From SZUA-365 sp034002405 (GTDB lineage Bacteria > Bacteroidota > Ignavibacteria > SZUA-365), in contig JAVFAS010000013.1 in the NCBI GenBank assembly GCA_034002405.1, forward strand, positions 1 through 59,487: a DNA stretch of 59,487 bases, given 5' to 3'. Shown piece by piece: positions 8,195-16,895 of this stretch; within the stretch, counting starts at the first letter, position 1, and each line of letters begins with the position of its first letter. A program made the position numbers and the translations under genes. A model generated the notes under the pieces. That model made no database searches, was not told the origin of the DNA, and was given only the letters and a program-made list of their open reading frames with translations.

Positions 8195-9469
8195 ATGACA
8201 CGATTTCTCCTGAAACACGCGCGCATCGTCGATCCCGTCTCCGGACTCGATGCGCAGCACGACCTGCTCATCAGCGACGGAACGATCGAACGCATCGGGG
8301 CGGACCTTTCCGACACCCATGCCGAGACCGTCGATCTCACGGGCAACATCATCACCCCCGGTTTCTGCGACATGCATGTGCACTTCCGTGAACCCGGACA
8401 GGAACACAAGGAAGACATCGCCAGTGGCGTGGCGGCCGCGGCCGCGGGTGGCTTCACCGCCGTGGCATGCATGCCCAACACCGATCCCCCGATCGATACC
8501 GCCGCCGTCGTGAGTTTCATCTTCGCGAAAGCGGCGGGACTCCCGGTGGACGTCCACCCCATCGGTGCGATCACGAAAGGACGCAAGGGCGAGTCTATTG
8601 CTCCCATGATTGAATTGCGCGACGCCGGCGTGGTCGGCTTCTCCGACGACGGCAGTCCCGTGCACAACACGAAGCTGCTGCGCACCGCGCTCGAATACGC
8701 CTCCATGCTAAATCTGCCGCTGATCCAGCATGCCGAGGATCCCTTTCTTTTCGCCGGCGGCGCGATGAATGAAAGCCTGGTCTCGACCGAACTCGGCCTC
8801 CCGCCGATTTCGCGCCTGTCGGAGGACGCCGTCGTGCAGCGGGATTTGCTGTTCACCGAATACGTCGGGGGCTGTTACCATCTCGCGCACATGAGCACCG
8901 TCGGCGCCGCCGATGCCGTGCGCGCGGCCAAGGCTCGCGGCCTGCGCGTGACCAGCGAGGTCGCGCCGCATCACTTCACACTCACCGACGAGGTCGTGCG
9001 CGGTTTCGACTCGAATGTGAAGATGAATCCGCCGCTTCGCACCGCCGATGATGTCCGCGCGATGAAGGAAGCCCTGCGCGATGGCACGGCCGATGCCATC
9101 GCGACGGACCACGCCCCGCATGCGGGATTCGAGAAGGAAGTCGAATTTGTCTACGCCCCGTTCGGCATCGTCGGCTTGGAGACCGCGGTGGGACTGGCGT
9201 TCACCGAGCTGGTGCAGGACGGCTGGCTCACGCTGCCGCAATTGATCGAAAAATTCTCGACCAATCCGCGGCGTATCCTCAGACTTCCGGAATTGCGCAT
9301 CGCCGAAGGCATGGCGGCGAACCTGACCTTCCTCGATCCCGCGGTGAAATGGACGGTGGACGCGGCGACCTTCCGTTCGAAATCACGCAATACACCGTTC
9401 CACGGACGCACGCTCACCGGTCGCGCCGTCGGGATTTTCAACAACGGCATGCTCGTCCTTTCCCGGTAG
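8195..9469 (+). CDS. pyrC: Dihydroorotase
   Basis: Third step of pyrimidine synthesis, cyclising carbamoyl aspartate. This 424-aa amidohydrolase has the metal site DMHVHFREPGQEHKED near residues 59-74, later histidines in IQHAEDP and LAHMST, and the catalytic aspartate in IATDHAPH near 305. The long form resembles type I enzymes that can associate with PyrB, and the genes are only 3 nt apart. No pyrD, pyrE, pyrF or car genes lie in the window. Confidence 0.97.
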   Translation: MTRFLLKHARIVDPVSGLDAQHDLLISDGTIERIGADLSDTHAETVDLTGNIITPGFCDMHVHFREPGQEHKEDIASGVAAAAAGGFTAVACMPNTDPPIDTAAVVSFIFAKAAGLPVDVHPIGAITKGRKGESIAPMIELRDAGVVGFSDDGSPVHNTKLLRTALEYASMLNLPLIQHAEDPFLFAGGAMNESLVSTELGLPPISRLSEDAVVQRDLLFTEYVGGCYHLAHMSTVGAADAVRAAKARGLRVTSEVAPHHFTLTDEVVRGFDSNVKMNPPLRTADDVRAMKEALRDGTADAIATDHAPHAGFEKEVEFVYAPFGIVGLETAVGLAFTELVQDGWLTLPQLIEKFSTNPRRILRLPELRIAEGMAANLTFLDPAVKWTVDAATFRSKSRNTPFHGRTLTGRAVGIFNNGMLVLSR

Positions 9470-9568
9470 GACGTCGAATTCCCGCGGGTCGCATCCGGAA
9501 ACACTCCACGGCTTCATGCGTAAAGAAAGGCTGTCACATTTCATCACACATCTGATCGAGGTTCATTC

Positions 9569-10201
9569 ATGAAATTCGCGATACTCGTTTTCGCCATCGC
9601 CCTCGTGAGCGGCTGCGCGACCAAGGAGCAAGACCAACGGAATACCGAGCCGCAGGCGGAACAGGGCGGGACGGCGACCGGCAGCGTGTCCGGTGAAATC
9701 ATGACCGCCGACGACGGCTACATCATCGAGAATGCCGGACTCGCGGGCGACGGCGACGAGGCCACGATGACCATCAAGGAGACCATTCGGCTCAAGAGCG
9801 CAACGTCGGATGTCATGATCATCCGATCGACCAGTGTCGACGGCACGGCCACCGAAATGCTCGCGCTGGAGATCCGGAAATTCGCCGAGGGGACCGAGGT
9901 TCAATTCGATCCCACCGACGCGAAAGCCGCGTTCTGGATTTTCGGACTCGCCGACAAGAACGAAATCATGGCGCGCACGGGCACGATCGAAGGCAGCGTG
10001 CGCCTGGCGAAAATGAAACCCGCGGCGAACGCGATGGGCCTCAACCGTTCGGTCATCGATGGCACCGGCGACATGGAGATCGTGGTCAGCGGAATCGATG
10101 CCGGCGGACTGGACGTCCCGTCCGAGAAAAAATATGCGGCACGCTATCAGCTGCCCATGATCACGCTCGACGAGTTCGCGCGCATCAACCAACCGATCTG
10201 A
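9569..10201 (+). CDS. Lipoprotein of unknown function
   Basis: A 210-aa protein with a lipoprotein signal (MKFAILVFAIALVSGC, lipobox LVSGC, acylated cysteine 16). The mature part starts with a Gln/Glu/Gly-rich linker and continues as a beta-rich domain with no motif I recognise. It is 99 nt after pyrC with no promoter of the local TTG-N17-TAnnTT form between, so it may be cotranscribed with the pyrimidine genes or use an unseen promoter. Function unknown. Confidence 0.8.
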   Translation: MKFAILVFAIALVSGCATKEQDQRNTEPQAEQGGTATGSVSGEIMTADDGYIIENAGLAGDGDEATMTIKETIRLKSATSDVMIIRSTSVDGTATEMLALEIRKFAEGTEVQFDPTDAKAAFWIFGLADKNEIMARTGTIEGSVRLAKMKPAANAMGLNRSVIDGTGDMEIVVSGIDAGGLDVPSEKKYAARYQLPMITLDEFARINQPI

Positions 10202-10244
10202 CCGGTCGGACCGAATGCCGCACGATCGAGTGCGCTGATTTTCG

Positions 10245-10250
10245 TATATT
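10245..10250 (+). promoter_or_regulatory. Possible -10 element for the glycosyltransferase fusion - accA run
   Basis: TATATT (extended TATATTTCC) lies 57 bp before the ATG at 10302. No TTG is present 17-18 bp upstream, so this is a weaker candidate than the other promoters listed. Confidence 0.35.
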
Positions 10251-10301
10251 TCCAAGGGCAGGCCCGCGCCTGCCCTTGTCTTGTCTCACCCGGGAATTGC
10301 C

Positions 10302-12326
10302 ATGAGCCAACGCGGCGCGGAACAGCGGCCGGAGATTTCGGTGATCATCGTCAGTTACAACGTGCGGGATCTGCTCGAGAGCTGCCTGCAATCGTTGTAT
10401 ACCGCCCTCACCGGCATCCGGCATGAAGTGTTTGTCGTCGACAACCGTTCCGATGACGGCACGGTCGAGATGGTCGGGCGCCGCTTCCCACGGGTCTCGT
10501 TGATCGCGAGCGAGGAGAACCTCGGCTTCGCGCGAGGCAACAATCTCGCGCTCGCCGCGGCCCGCGGCGAGATCATCCTGCTGCTCAATCCGGATACCCT
10601 CGTGCAGGAAGACACCATCTCGTCGATGCTGCGGTTCTTCGACGGGAACCCGGATGTCGGCATGGCCGGATGCAAGATCATCAAGCCCGACGGCACCCTT
10701 GAACTCGCCTGCCGCCGCAGCTTCCCCTCGCCATGGGTCTCCTTCACCAAGCTCAGCGGACTGAGTTCTCTGTTTCCGCGCTCCCCACTGTTCGCACGGT
10801 ACAATCTCACGTATCTGAGCGAGGACGAAAGTTACGAGGTCGACGCGATTTCCGGATCGTTCATGATGCTTCGGCGAACGGTCTACAACGCGATCGGGGG
10901 CCTTGACGAATCATATTTCATGTATGGCGAGGACCTCGACTACTGTTATCGGACACAGAAAGCCGGGTGGAAACTGTTCTACGTCCACTCCACCAAGATC
11001 ATCCATTATGGCGGTGAGAGCACCAAACGGAGCAGCATCGACGCGCCCGCGGAGTTCTATCACGCGATGCAGGTCTTCGCGCGGAACAATCTGGGGCTCT
11101 CTGCCTTCTCCCTCGGCGTGATTTCGCTTGGCATCCGGTTGCGTCTGGCCGTCGCGCGCTCGCGACGCGTCATCGCCCGCGGTTTGCCGATGCTTTTCGA
11201 CGCCATTACCACGGTGATCGCCCTCGCGCTTGCGGAACTCATTCGTTTCGGTGCGTTCTTCCGTTTCCCCGAGTACGCCTATCCGACCGTGTACGTCGTC
11301 GTGGTGCTGGTCATGTTGTTCGGACTGCTCGTGGCCGGTGCCTACACCCGCGAACAATACCATATCGTGCGTTCGGCACTCGGCGTGCTGATCGCGTTTC
11401 TGATTCTTTCTTCCCTTACCTTTTTCTTCAAGGAATGGGGCTTCAGCCGGCTCGTTGTCCTGATCGCCGGGGGGCTGAACCTCATGTTCATCCCCGGACG
11501 TCGCATCATCGGCGCGGTGATCTCACCCGCCCGGCGTGAACACCCGGTCACCGGCCGCCGCACGCTGCTGGTTGGACTCAACGAGCAGACGCTCGACGTC
11601 CTTGCCCGTTTGAAACGGCTCGACGAGCAGAGTTATCACATTATCGGATTGATTGACACGAGTCGCCGTCGCATCGGCGACGTGCTTGCCGGAACCCCCG
11701 TACTGGGCGCGGTCCAGAACATCGGCAAGGTGATCGAGGAAAACGACGTCACCGATGTCATCATCGGACCCGACAGCCTGCCGTACTCCGACATCCTTTC
11801 CATGATCGGCCGCACCCGCGGAAAGCTTGTGAATTATCGCATCGTACCGCGCAGCATGGAATTCATCGTCGGCAAGACGAGCGTCGACCAGCTGAGCAGC
11901 GTGCCATTGCTGGATTTCGAATACAATCTGATGAAATCGTCGAATCGCTTCCTGAAGCGACTGCTCGATGTGATTTTGTCCTTGCCTGCCGTCCTGTTAA
12001 TTTATCCGTTTGTATCCCTGCTCTCCGACCGGACGCGTCCCGCTCCCCTGGCCCGCATGATCCTGGGTCTCCCCGCGGTGCTTCGTGGTACGAAGAGTCT
12101 GGTGGGCTACGACCCCGCCACCTTCCACGTCCCCGAGGGCGTGTATCTCGGCAAGCCCGGTCTTACCGGTTTGGCGCAGCTGCGAAATATCGACCAGCTG
12201 ACCGAGGACGAGGTGCTGGGATCCGTCATTCAGTACGTACGCAACTACTCCGTTTTTCTCGATATCGAGATCCTGATTCGTACCGTGCTGCTGTTCATGC
12301 TGAGAAAACAACGTAGAGAGAGGTAA
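10302..12326 (+). CDS. GT2 glycosyltransferase fused to a degenerate polyprenyl-phosphate sugar transferase
   Basis: A 674-aa fusion. Residues 1-260 are a rhamnosyltransferase-like GT-A domain: EISVIIVSYNV, ENLGFARGNNLAL, LNPDT as the DXD-like metal site near 96, and GEDLDYCYRTQKAGW. About four membrane helices (290-400) follow, then a Rossmann-like domain (TLLVGLNEQTLDVL onward), as in WbaP/WcaJ-type large transferases. The C-terminal domain keeps the re-entrant helix (FLKRLLDVILSLPAVLLIYP) and GKPGLTGLAQ. It lacks the basic RQ.R.G...FRTM loop and the DE.PQ catalytic block, so sugar-phosphate transfer is doubtful. The ATG at 10302 follows CGGGAATTG; an upstream TTG at 10281 is less likely. 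accA begins 7 nt downstream. Confidence 0.88.
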   Translation: MSQRGAEQRPEISVIIVSYNVRDLLESCLQSLYTALTGIRHEVFVVDNRSDDGTVEMVGRRFPRVSLIASEENLGFARGNNLALAAARGEIILLLNPDTLVQEDTISSMLRFFDGNPDVGMAGCKIIKPDGTLELACRRSFPSPWVSFTKLSGLSSLFPRSPLFARYNLTYLSEDESYEVDAISGSFMMLRRTVYNAIGGLDESYFMYGEDLDYCYRTQKAGWKLFYVHSTKIIHYGGESTKRSSIDAPAEFYHAMQVFARNNLGLSAFSLGVISLGIRLRLAVARSRRVIARGLPMLFDAITTVIALALAELIRFGAFFRFPEYAYPTVYVVVVLVMLFGLLVAGAYTREQYHIVRSALGVLIAFLILSSLTFFFKEWGFSRLVVLIAGGLNLMFIPGRRIIGAVISPARREHPVTGRRTLLVGLNEQTLDVLARLKRLDEQSYHIIGLIDTSRRRIGDVLAGTPVLGAVQNIGKVIEENDVTDVIIGPDSLPYSDILSMIGRTRGKLVNYRIVPRSMEFIVGKTSVDQLSSVPLLDFEYNLMKSSNRFLKRLLDVILSLPAVLLIYPFVSLLSDRTRPAPLARMILGLPAVLRGTKSLVGYDPATFHVPEGVYLGKPGLTGLAQLRNIDQLTEDEVLGSVIQYVRNYSVFLDIEILIRTVLLFMLRKQRRER

Positions 12327-12332
12327 GATCCG

Positions 12333-13283
12333 ATGGCCAAAACCGTCCTGGAATTCGAACGACCAATCCTCGAGCTCGAGCAGAAAATCGAGGAGATGCG
12401 ACGGGTGATCGACGATATGGAACTCGGAGACGAAATCGACGCCCTCGAGAAACGTGTCAACGAATTGCGCGTCTCGGTGTACAGCAATCTCACACGCTGG
12501 CAGAAAGTGCAACTCGCGCGGCATCCCGACCGGCCCTACACACTCGACTACATCCGCCACATGACCACGGATTTCGTCGAATTGCACGGTGACCGCCGGT
12601 ATGGCGACGATCACGCGATCGTCGGGGGGTTCGCCTCGCTCGAGGGACAAACCGTGATGCTGATCGGCCAGCAGAAGGGCCGCGACACGAAATCGAACCT
12701 CTTCCGCAATTTCGGCATGGCCAATCCGGAGGGCTATCGCAAGGCGCTCCGGCTCATGCAGCTCGCCGCGAAATTCGGACGTCCCATCATCACGCTCATC
12801 GACACCCCGGGAGCGTACCCCGGCATCGAAGCGGAGGAGCGCGGCCAAGCCGAGGCCATCGCGCGCAATCTCTTCGAAATGACCCGTCTCCCCGTGCCCA
12901 TTATCATCGTCATCATCGGCGAGGGCGCATCGGGTGGCGCACTGGGCATCGGCGTGGGTGACCGCGTCCTCATGCTCGAAAACACCTGGTACAATGTGAT
13001 TTCTCCCGAGTCCTGCTCGAGCATTCTCTGGCGGAGCTGGGACTACAAGGAACAGGCAGCCGAGGCACTCAAACTCACGGCACCCGACCTTTTGGCGCAG
13101 GGAATCATTGACCGCATCGTACCCGAGCCCATGGGCGGCGCGCATCGCAACCATGTGGAAGCCGCTCTGCTGCTCAAGCAGGCCCTGCAGGAAGAATTGA
13201 AAAAATTGCTCGGCCAGAAACCCGAACAACTGCGACGGAACAGGATCAAGAAATTCAGCCACATGGGAGAATATTCCTCCTGA
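12333..13283 (+). CDS. accA: Acetyl-CoA carboxylase carboxyltransferase subunit alpha
   Basis: Alpha chain (316 aa) of the carboxyltransferase that makes malonyl-CoA for fatty acid synthesis. It has the N-terminal coiled coil (LEFERPILELEQKIEEMRRV), ARHPDRPYTLDYI, GQQKGRDTKSN, TLIDTPGAYPGIEAEERGQ and GEGASGGALGIG, all typical and of normal length. accD is not adjacent. It starts 7 nt after the glycosyltransferase fusion and overlaps the next gene (TGATG). Confidence 0.97.
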   Translation: MAKTVLEFERPILELEQKIEEMRRVIDDMELGDEIDALEKRVNELRVSVYSNLTRWQKVQLARHPDRPYTLDYIRHMTTDFVELHGDRRYGDDHAIVGGFASLEGQTVMLIGQQKGRDTKSNLFRNFGMANPEGYRKALRLMQLAAKFGRPIITLIDTPGAYPGIEAEERGQAEAIARNLFEMTRLPVPIIIVIIGEGASGGALGIGVGDRVLMLENTWYNVISPESCSSILWRSWDYKEQAAEALKLTAPDLLAQGIIDRIVPEPMGGAHRNHVEAALLLKQALQEELKKLLGQKPEQLRRNRIKKFSHMGEYSS

Positions 13284-13696
13284 TGCATCCCGTCGCGCAT
13301 GAGACCAGCATCCGTGTACGCTACGCCGACACGGATCAGATGCACATCGTCTACAACGGCAAGTATCTCGAATACTTCGAGGTCGGCCGTACCGAACTGC
13401 TGCGCGCGCACGGGCTGACGTACCGGGAATTCGAGGCATCGGGCACACGGCTGCCGTTGGTCGATGCCTATTGCCGATATCACCTACCCGCGGCGTACGA
13501 CGATGTCCTCATCATTCACGCGGAAGTCACGACCGTTCCGCGCGCGACCCTGCGCATCGAGTATGCCATACGGCGCCAGAGCGACAACGCGCTGATCGCG
13601 ACCGGTTACACCACGCACGCGTTTCTCGACATCGCCTCCCTGCGTCCGGTCCGCCCCCCCGCGCATTTTCTCGATGTGCTCTGGCCCGACCGCTGA
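13283..13696 (+). CDS. ybgC: YbgC/FadM-type acyl-CoA thioesterase (hotdog fold)
   Basis: A 137-aa single hotdog domain with the 4-hydroxybenzoyl-CoA thioesterase signature YADTDQMHIVYNGKYLEYFE, including the catalytic aspartate, and the helix VGRTELLRAHG. It hydrolyses acyl-CoA or acyl-ACP thioesters; the substrate cannot be told from sequence. Its start overlaps the accA stop by one base, linking it to lipid metabolism. Confidence 0.9.
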   Translation: MHPVAHETSIRVRYADTDQMHIVYNGKYLEYFEVGRTELLRAHGLTYREFEASGTRLPLVDAYCRYHLPAAYDDVLIIHAEVTTVPRATLRIEYAIRRQSDNALIATGYTTHAFLDIASLRPVRPPAHFLDVLWPDR

Positions 13697-13742
13697 GCGT
13701 CCCCTCTCCGCGGCTTCCGCCGTTCGATCCTCCGCCCGCCAC

Positions 13743-13784
13743 ACGCACACCTCCCGACAGCAGACGCACACCTCCCGACAGCGC
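13743..13784. repeat. Two copies of a 21-bp tandem repeat
   Basis: Two near-identical 21-bp units, each beginning ACGCACACCTCCCGACAGC (13743-13763 and 13764-13784; differences only in the last two bases). They lie in the 295-bp spacer between the thioesterase and the heparinase-like gene (13697-13991), in which I see no gene and no promoter of the common local form. Confidence 0.8.
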
Positions 13785-13991
13785 ACCCCGGCTCACGATC
13801 TCCGTCGCTGACTCCGCGTGTTGTCCCGCCGAGAGCTCGACGCGCGTCGCCGGACCTTACAATGTTGTAACCCCCAGTTCATCCTGCTGAAAGATCCGGC
13901 GGATAACTTTCCGTGCATGAGTACCCGTCGCGCGCGGCATCCCGCATGCGGCGGACCGTTGGAACATTCGCACAGGCAGCATGCGCACGAC

Positions 13992-16619
13992 ATGAGATTT
14001 TCCCTTGGCATATTCATCCTGCTCGCAGGGATTCTGAGTTTCCCCTCCCCGGTCACGGCTCAGACCGGATTTCCCCCGCCGCGCTCCATGCCCGCATCGC
14101 TCGGATCCGGCAATCCCCTTCGTGTGACCCACGCGCGCGAGACCATCAGGTACAACGCACTCGCGGGGTCACTGTACGCGGATCTGTACCGGCTTGCCGG
14201 ATCCGAGCCCACCTCCCGCATCCAACACAGCGCGGTGGCGAAAGCCCTGGGCTTCGTGCTGATCATCGGCCTCGATGCCGAGCTCGATGCCCTGTCCCCG
14301 TCGGAGATTTCCACGAAACAGGCACGACTCACATCGATCCTTGCCGGGATCGATCCCGATGTCTCCGGCGTCGCGGAGGAATTCCAGTGGCGCGCCGTGG
14401 AACTGATGCAGTTCGTCACCGCCTACGATTTCCTGCGCGCCGCGCGCGGGGTGGACATCCCCGCGGTGGAGCACACACTCGCGCGATTCGCGGACAACGC
14501 GCTCGGTCAGCTGCGCAACAATTTCGTCGTGCGAAACAATCTTTCGCTCAAACTCGCGGCCGCGGTCGGCTACGCGGGACTCGTCCTGCGGGACACCCGC
14601 GTCGACGATGTCGCATCGACGCCCGCGCAGTGGTTCGAGGAGGCTTTCCTTCATATCGAGAAAACACTGTTCGACTATCAGGGAACCACCGACGGCTCCT
14701 CCGGATACAGCGAGGGTCCGTGGTATTTCCGCTATGCGATGCAAAGCGTGATTCCCTTCCTGCTGGCCATCGACGACCATCGCGACGGCGACACGATCAT
14801 CATCGGTGAGCGGACCCTCCCGAGTCCCCTTCGCGATCCGCGCTTCCACCGCCTGTTCGAATGGATCGCCACGCTGCGCATGCCCGACGGGATGCTGCCA
14901 CCATTCGAAGACACCTATATGCAGGCGTGGTTCCCAGAAACCGCGTCGATCGCGGCCCGCGTCCCGGAACTCTCCTGGCTCGCCTGGCGAAACTATGTCG
15001 GCGCGGGAACACACATGGATCCGTCGCGGCTCTCGAGCGAACTCGCCCGTACCTTCGACGCCCGCGCGGAATATCTCCTCAGCGACGCCGCGCTTGTCCC
15101 CACCCCCACGCCCCTGCCGGCACAGCGCATCATGCCCGACGCGGGCTACGCCGTGTTCCGCGAAGGCTGGGCGTTCGATGACCTGTACGTCGCCTTCATC
15201 GGCAAACACGGGATCGCCCGCACCCATCGCTCACCGGTGGGCAGCGGACACAAACAGGCAAATGAAGGCGCATTCCTGTTGCACGCCGGAGGTGAATTGC
15301 TCGCGATCGAACCCGGCTATCACAGCAGCGACGAACGGGGGGCGCTGATATTCGGAGAAAATCACAACATACTCCTTATTGATGGGAAAGGACCCGACAG
15401 CACGTCGTGGGGCACCTTTCTCTTCGGTGTCGACGCCATGATGACCGACACGCTCACCGGCGCGGATGCCGGAGCGGTGACGATCCGTACCGCCTACCAG
15501 GGCGCCACGATCGAACGCCGGGCGACCGTATTGGGGGGGCGGTTTGTCATCCTCGCCGACCGGGCGACGAGTGCATGCACGCGCGTGGTGACCCATCAGG
15601 TGCATGGCAACGGACTGGAGCGTGACGCCGGCTACACCGCCGACGCCGCGACGCAGTCCGCGACCTGGACGCGTGGACACATGCGGTTGCATGCCATGGT
15701 CGCGGCCGCGGCCGGCGCGCCCGCGCAGCAGACCGTCACGCGACCGCATGCACCCGCGGGCGGACGTTTCGCGGAGCACAGCGCGCTCTACAGCGTCCAG
15801 CACGGCACGGACGTCCGCTTTCACACCGTCATGACCGCGACGCCATCGTCCGAGACCGTCACCCCCCGGGTGCTCGCACAGGATGGTGATGTATCCCTGC
15901 TGTCGCTGCGCGGCGGTCGTCTTGAACTTCTTTCCCTTTCAAACACGAGCGGTGCCTCGGTGTCCGCCGAACTTCCCACGCTGGGAAGGCTGCGCACCGA
16001 CGCACGCGCGGTGCATTGCATCCTCGATTCCGCTGGCAGGCCGAAGACGTGGATGCTCGATGAGGGCAGCAGCATACAGTCGGATGACCGCATGCTGCTG
16101 TCGTCATCCCATATCGTGCGCGCCGTCGTGGCATTCGACGAACGCGAGATCCGTCTGTCCGTCCGCGGGATCCAGACCCCGGTGCTGCAGCTTCGCGTGC
16201 CGCGTGTCGTCACCGCGATCCATGGCGCGGGTGTTGGAGAATGGGAACTGCGTGGCAGCGTGCTGCACATTGTCTGCACCGCCCCCGACGCCGACCTGCG
16301 CATCGAACTGGGAACGGCACCCACGGGCATCGACGACGGGATCATCGAACCGCGTGTCCTCACCCTGCACGCGCCCTATCCGCAACCGGTGGACGCCGGA
16401 TCGCCGCTCACCTGCACGGTTGCGTTGCCCGCGGCAGGGACACTCCGCCTGACGATCCATGATGCGCTGGGGCGCGAACTGCGCGCCGTCCACACCGCGA
16501 CCCATGAAGCGGGCACGCATATGCTGCGGCTGGCGACGACGGGACTCCCGTCCGGGCTGTATTTGCTGCGTGCCGCGAGCACCGATGCCGTCGCCACGCG
16601 CCGGCTGATCCTGCGATAG
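13992..16619 (+). CDS. Secreted heparinase II/III-like protein with T9SS sorting domain
   Basis: An 875-aa exported protein. Signal peptide about 1-24 (MRFSLGIFILLAGILS...), an alpha/alpha-toroid region (about 60-380) as in alginate/heparin lyases, then a heparinase II/III-like beta-sandwich from about 385 with HKQANEGAFLLHAGGELL, AIEPGYHSS and ENHNILLIDGKGP. The C-terminal 85 residues (HAPYPQPVDAGSPLTCTVAL to the end, with GLPSGLYLLRA) form a type A T9SS sorting domain, so the protein should cross the outer membrane. It probably cleaves an acidic polysaccharide; substrate unknown. The ATG at 13992 gives the signal peptide; reading further upstream adds 58 residues with no signal character. 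Confidence 0.85.
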   Translation: MRFSLGIFILLAGILSFPSPVTAQTGFPPPRSMPASLGSGNPLRVTHARETIRYNALAGSLYADLYRLAGSEPTSRIQHSAVAKALGFVLIIGLDAELDALSPSEISTKQARLTSILAGIDPDVSGVAEEFQWRAVELMQFVTAYDFLRAARGVDIPAVEHTLARFADNALGQLRNNFVVRNNLSLKLAAAVGYAGLVLRDTRVDDVASTPAQWFEEAFLHIEKTLFDYQGTTDGSSGYSEGPWYFRYAMQSVIPFLLAIDDHRDGDTIIIGERTLPSPLRDPRFHRLFEWIATLRMPDGMLPPFEDTYMQAWFPETASIAARVPELSWLAWRNYVGAGTHMDPSRLSSELARTFDARAEYLLSDAALVPTPTPLPAQRIMPDAGYAVFREGWAFDDLYVAFIGKHGIARTHRSPVGSGHKQANEGAFLLHAGGELLAIEPGYHSSDERGALIFGENHNILLIDGKGPDSTSWGTFLFGVDAMMTDTLTGADAGAVTIRTAYQGATIERRATVLGGRFVILADRATSACTRVVTHQVHGNGLERDAGYTADAATQSATWTRGHMRLHAMVAAAAGAPAQQTVTRPHAPAGGRFAEHSALYSVQHGTDVRFHTVMTATPSSETVTPRVLAQDGDVSLLSLRGGRLELLSLSNTSGASVSAELPTLGRLRTDARAVHCILDSAGRPKTWMLDEGSSIQSDDRMLLSSSHIVRAVVAFDEREIRLSVRGIQTPVLQLRVPRVVTAIHGAGVGEWELRGSVLHIVCTAPDADLRIELGTAPTGIDDGIIEPRVLTLHAPYPQPVDAGSPLTCTVALPAAGTLRLTIHDALGRELRAVHTATHEAGTHMLRLATTGLPSGLYLLRAASTDAVATRRLILR

Positions 16620-16895
16620 ACGTAGTCTCACGCAGGGGCTCCTCTCCTTCGGAACCCGCCCCGTCTTCAGGGTGCATGTTCCATATTTTCCGGAGTTTTG
16701 GATAGCATTTCTCCGTTTATCGGGATATCGTTCCTGAATACCCATGCGTGTTGTGAAGTTTTTTCCCTGTCTGACAGCAATGTAAGAACCGATTAAGCCT
16801 GCTGTAAGGTGCGCCGTGTAGATTGCGTCTCACAAGCTGGATTTCCGTCCTGGCGAAATTGAAGCACGAAGGAATACAGGAGAAATGGTATAGAA

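Noticed and set aside
13697..13991. Upstream extension of the heparinase-like gene from 13818
   Set aside because: The extra 58 residues are Arg/Cys-rich with no signal peptide, while the ATG at 13992 starts a clean signal sequence.
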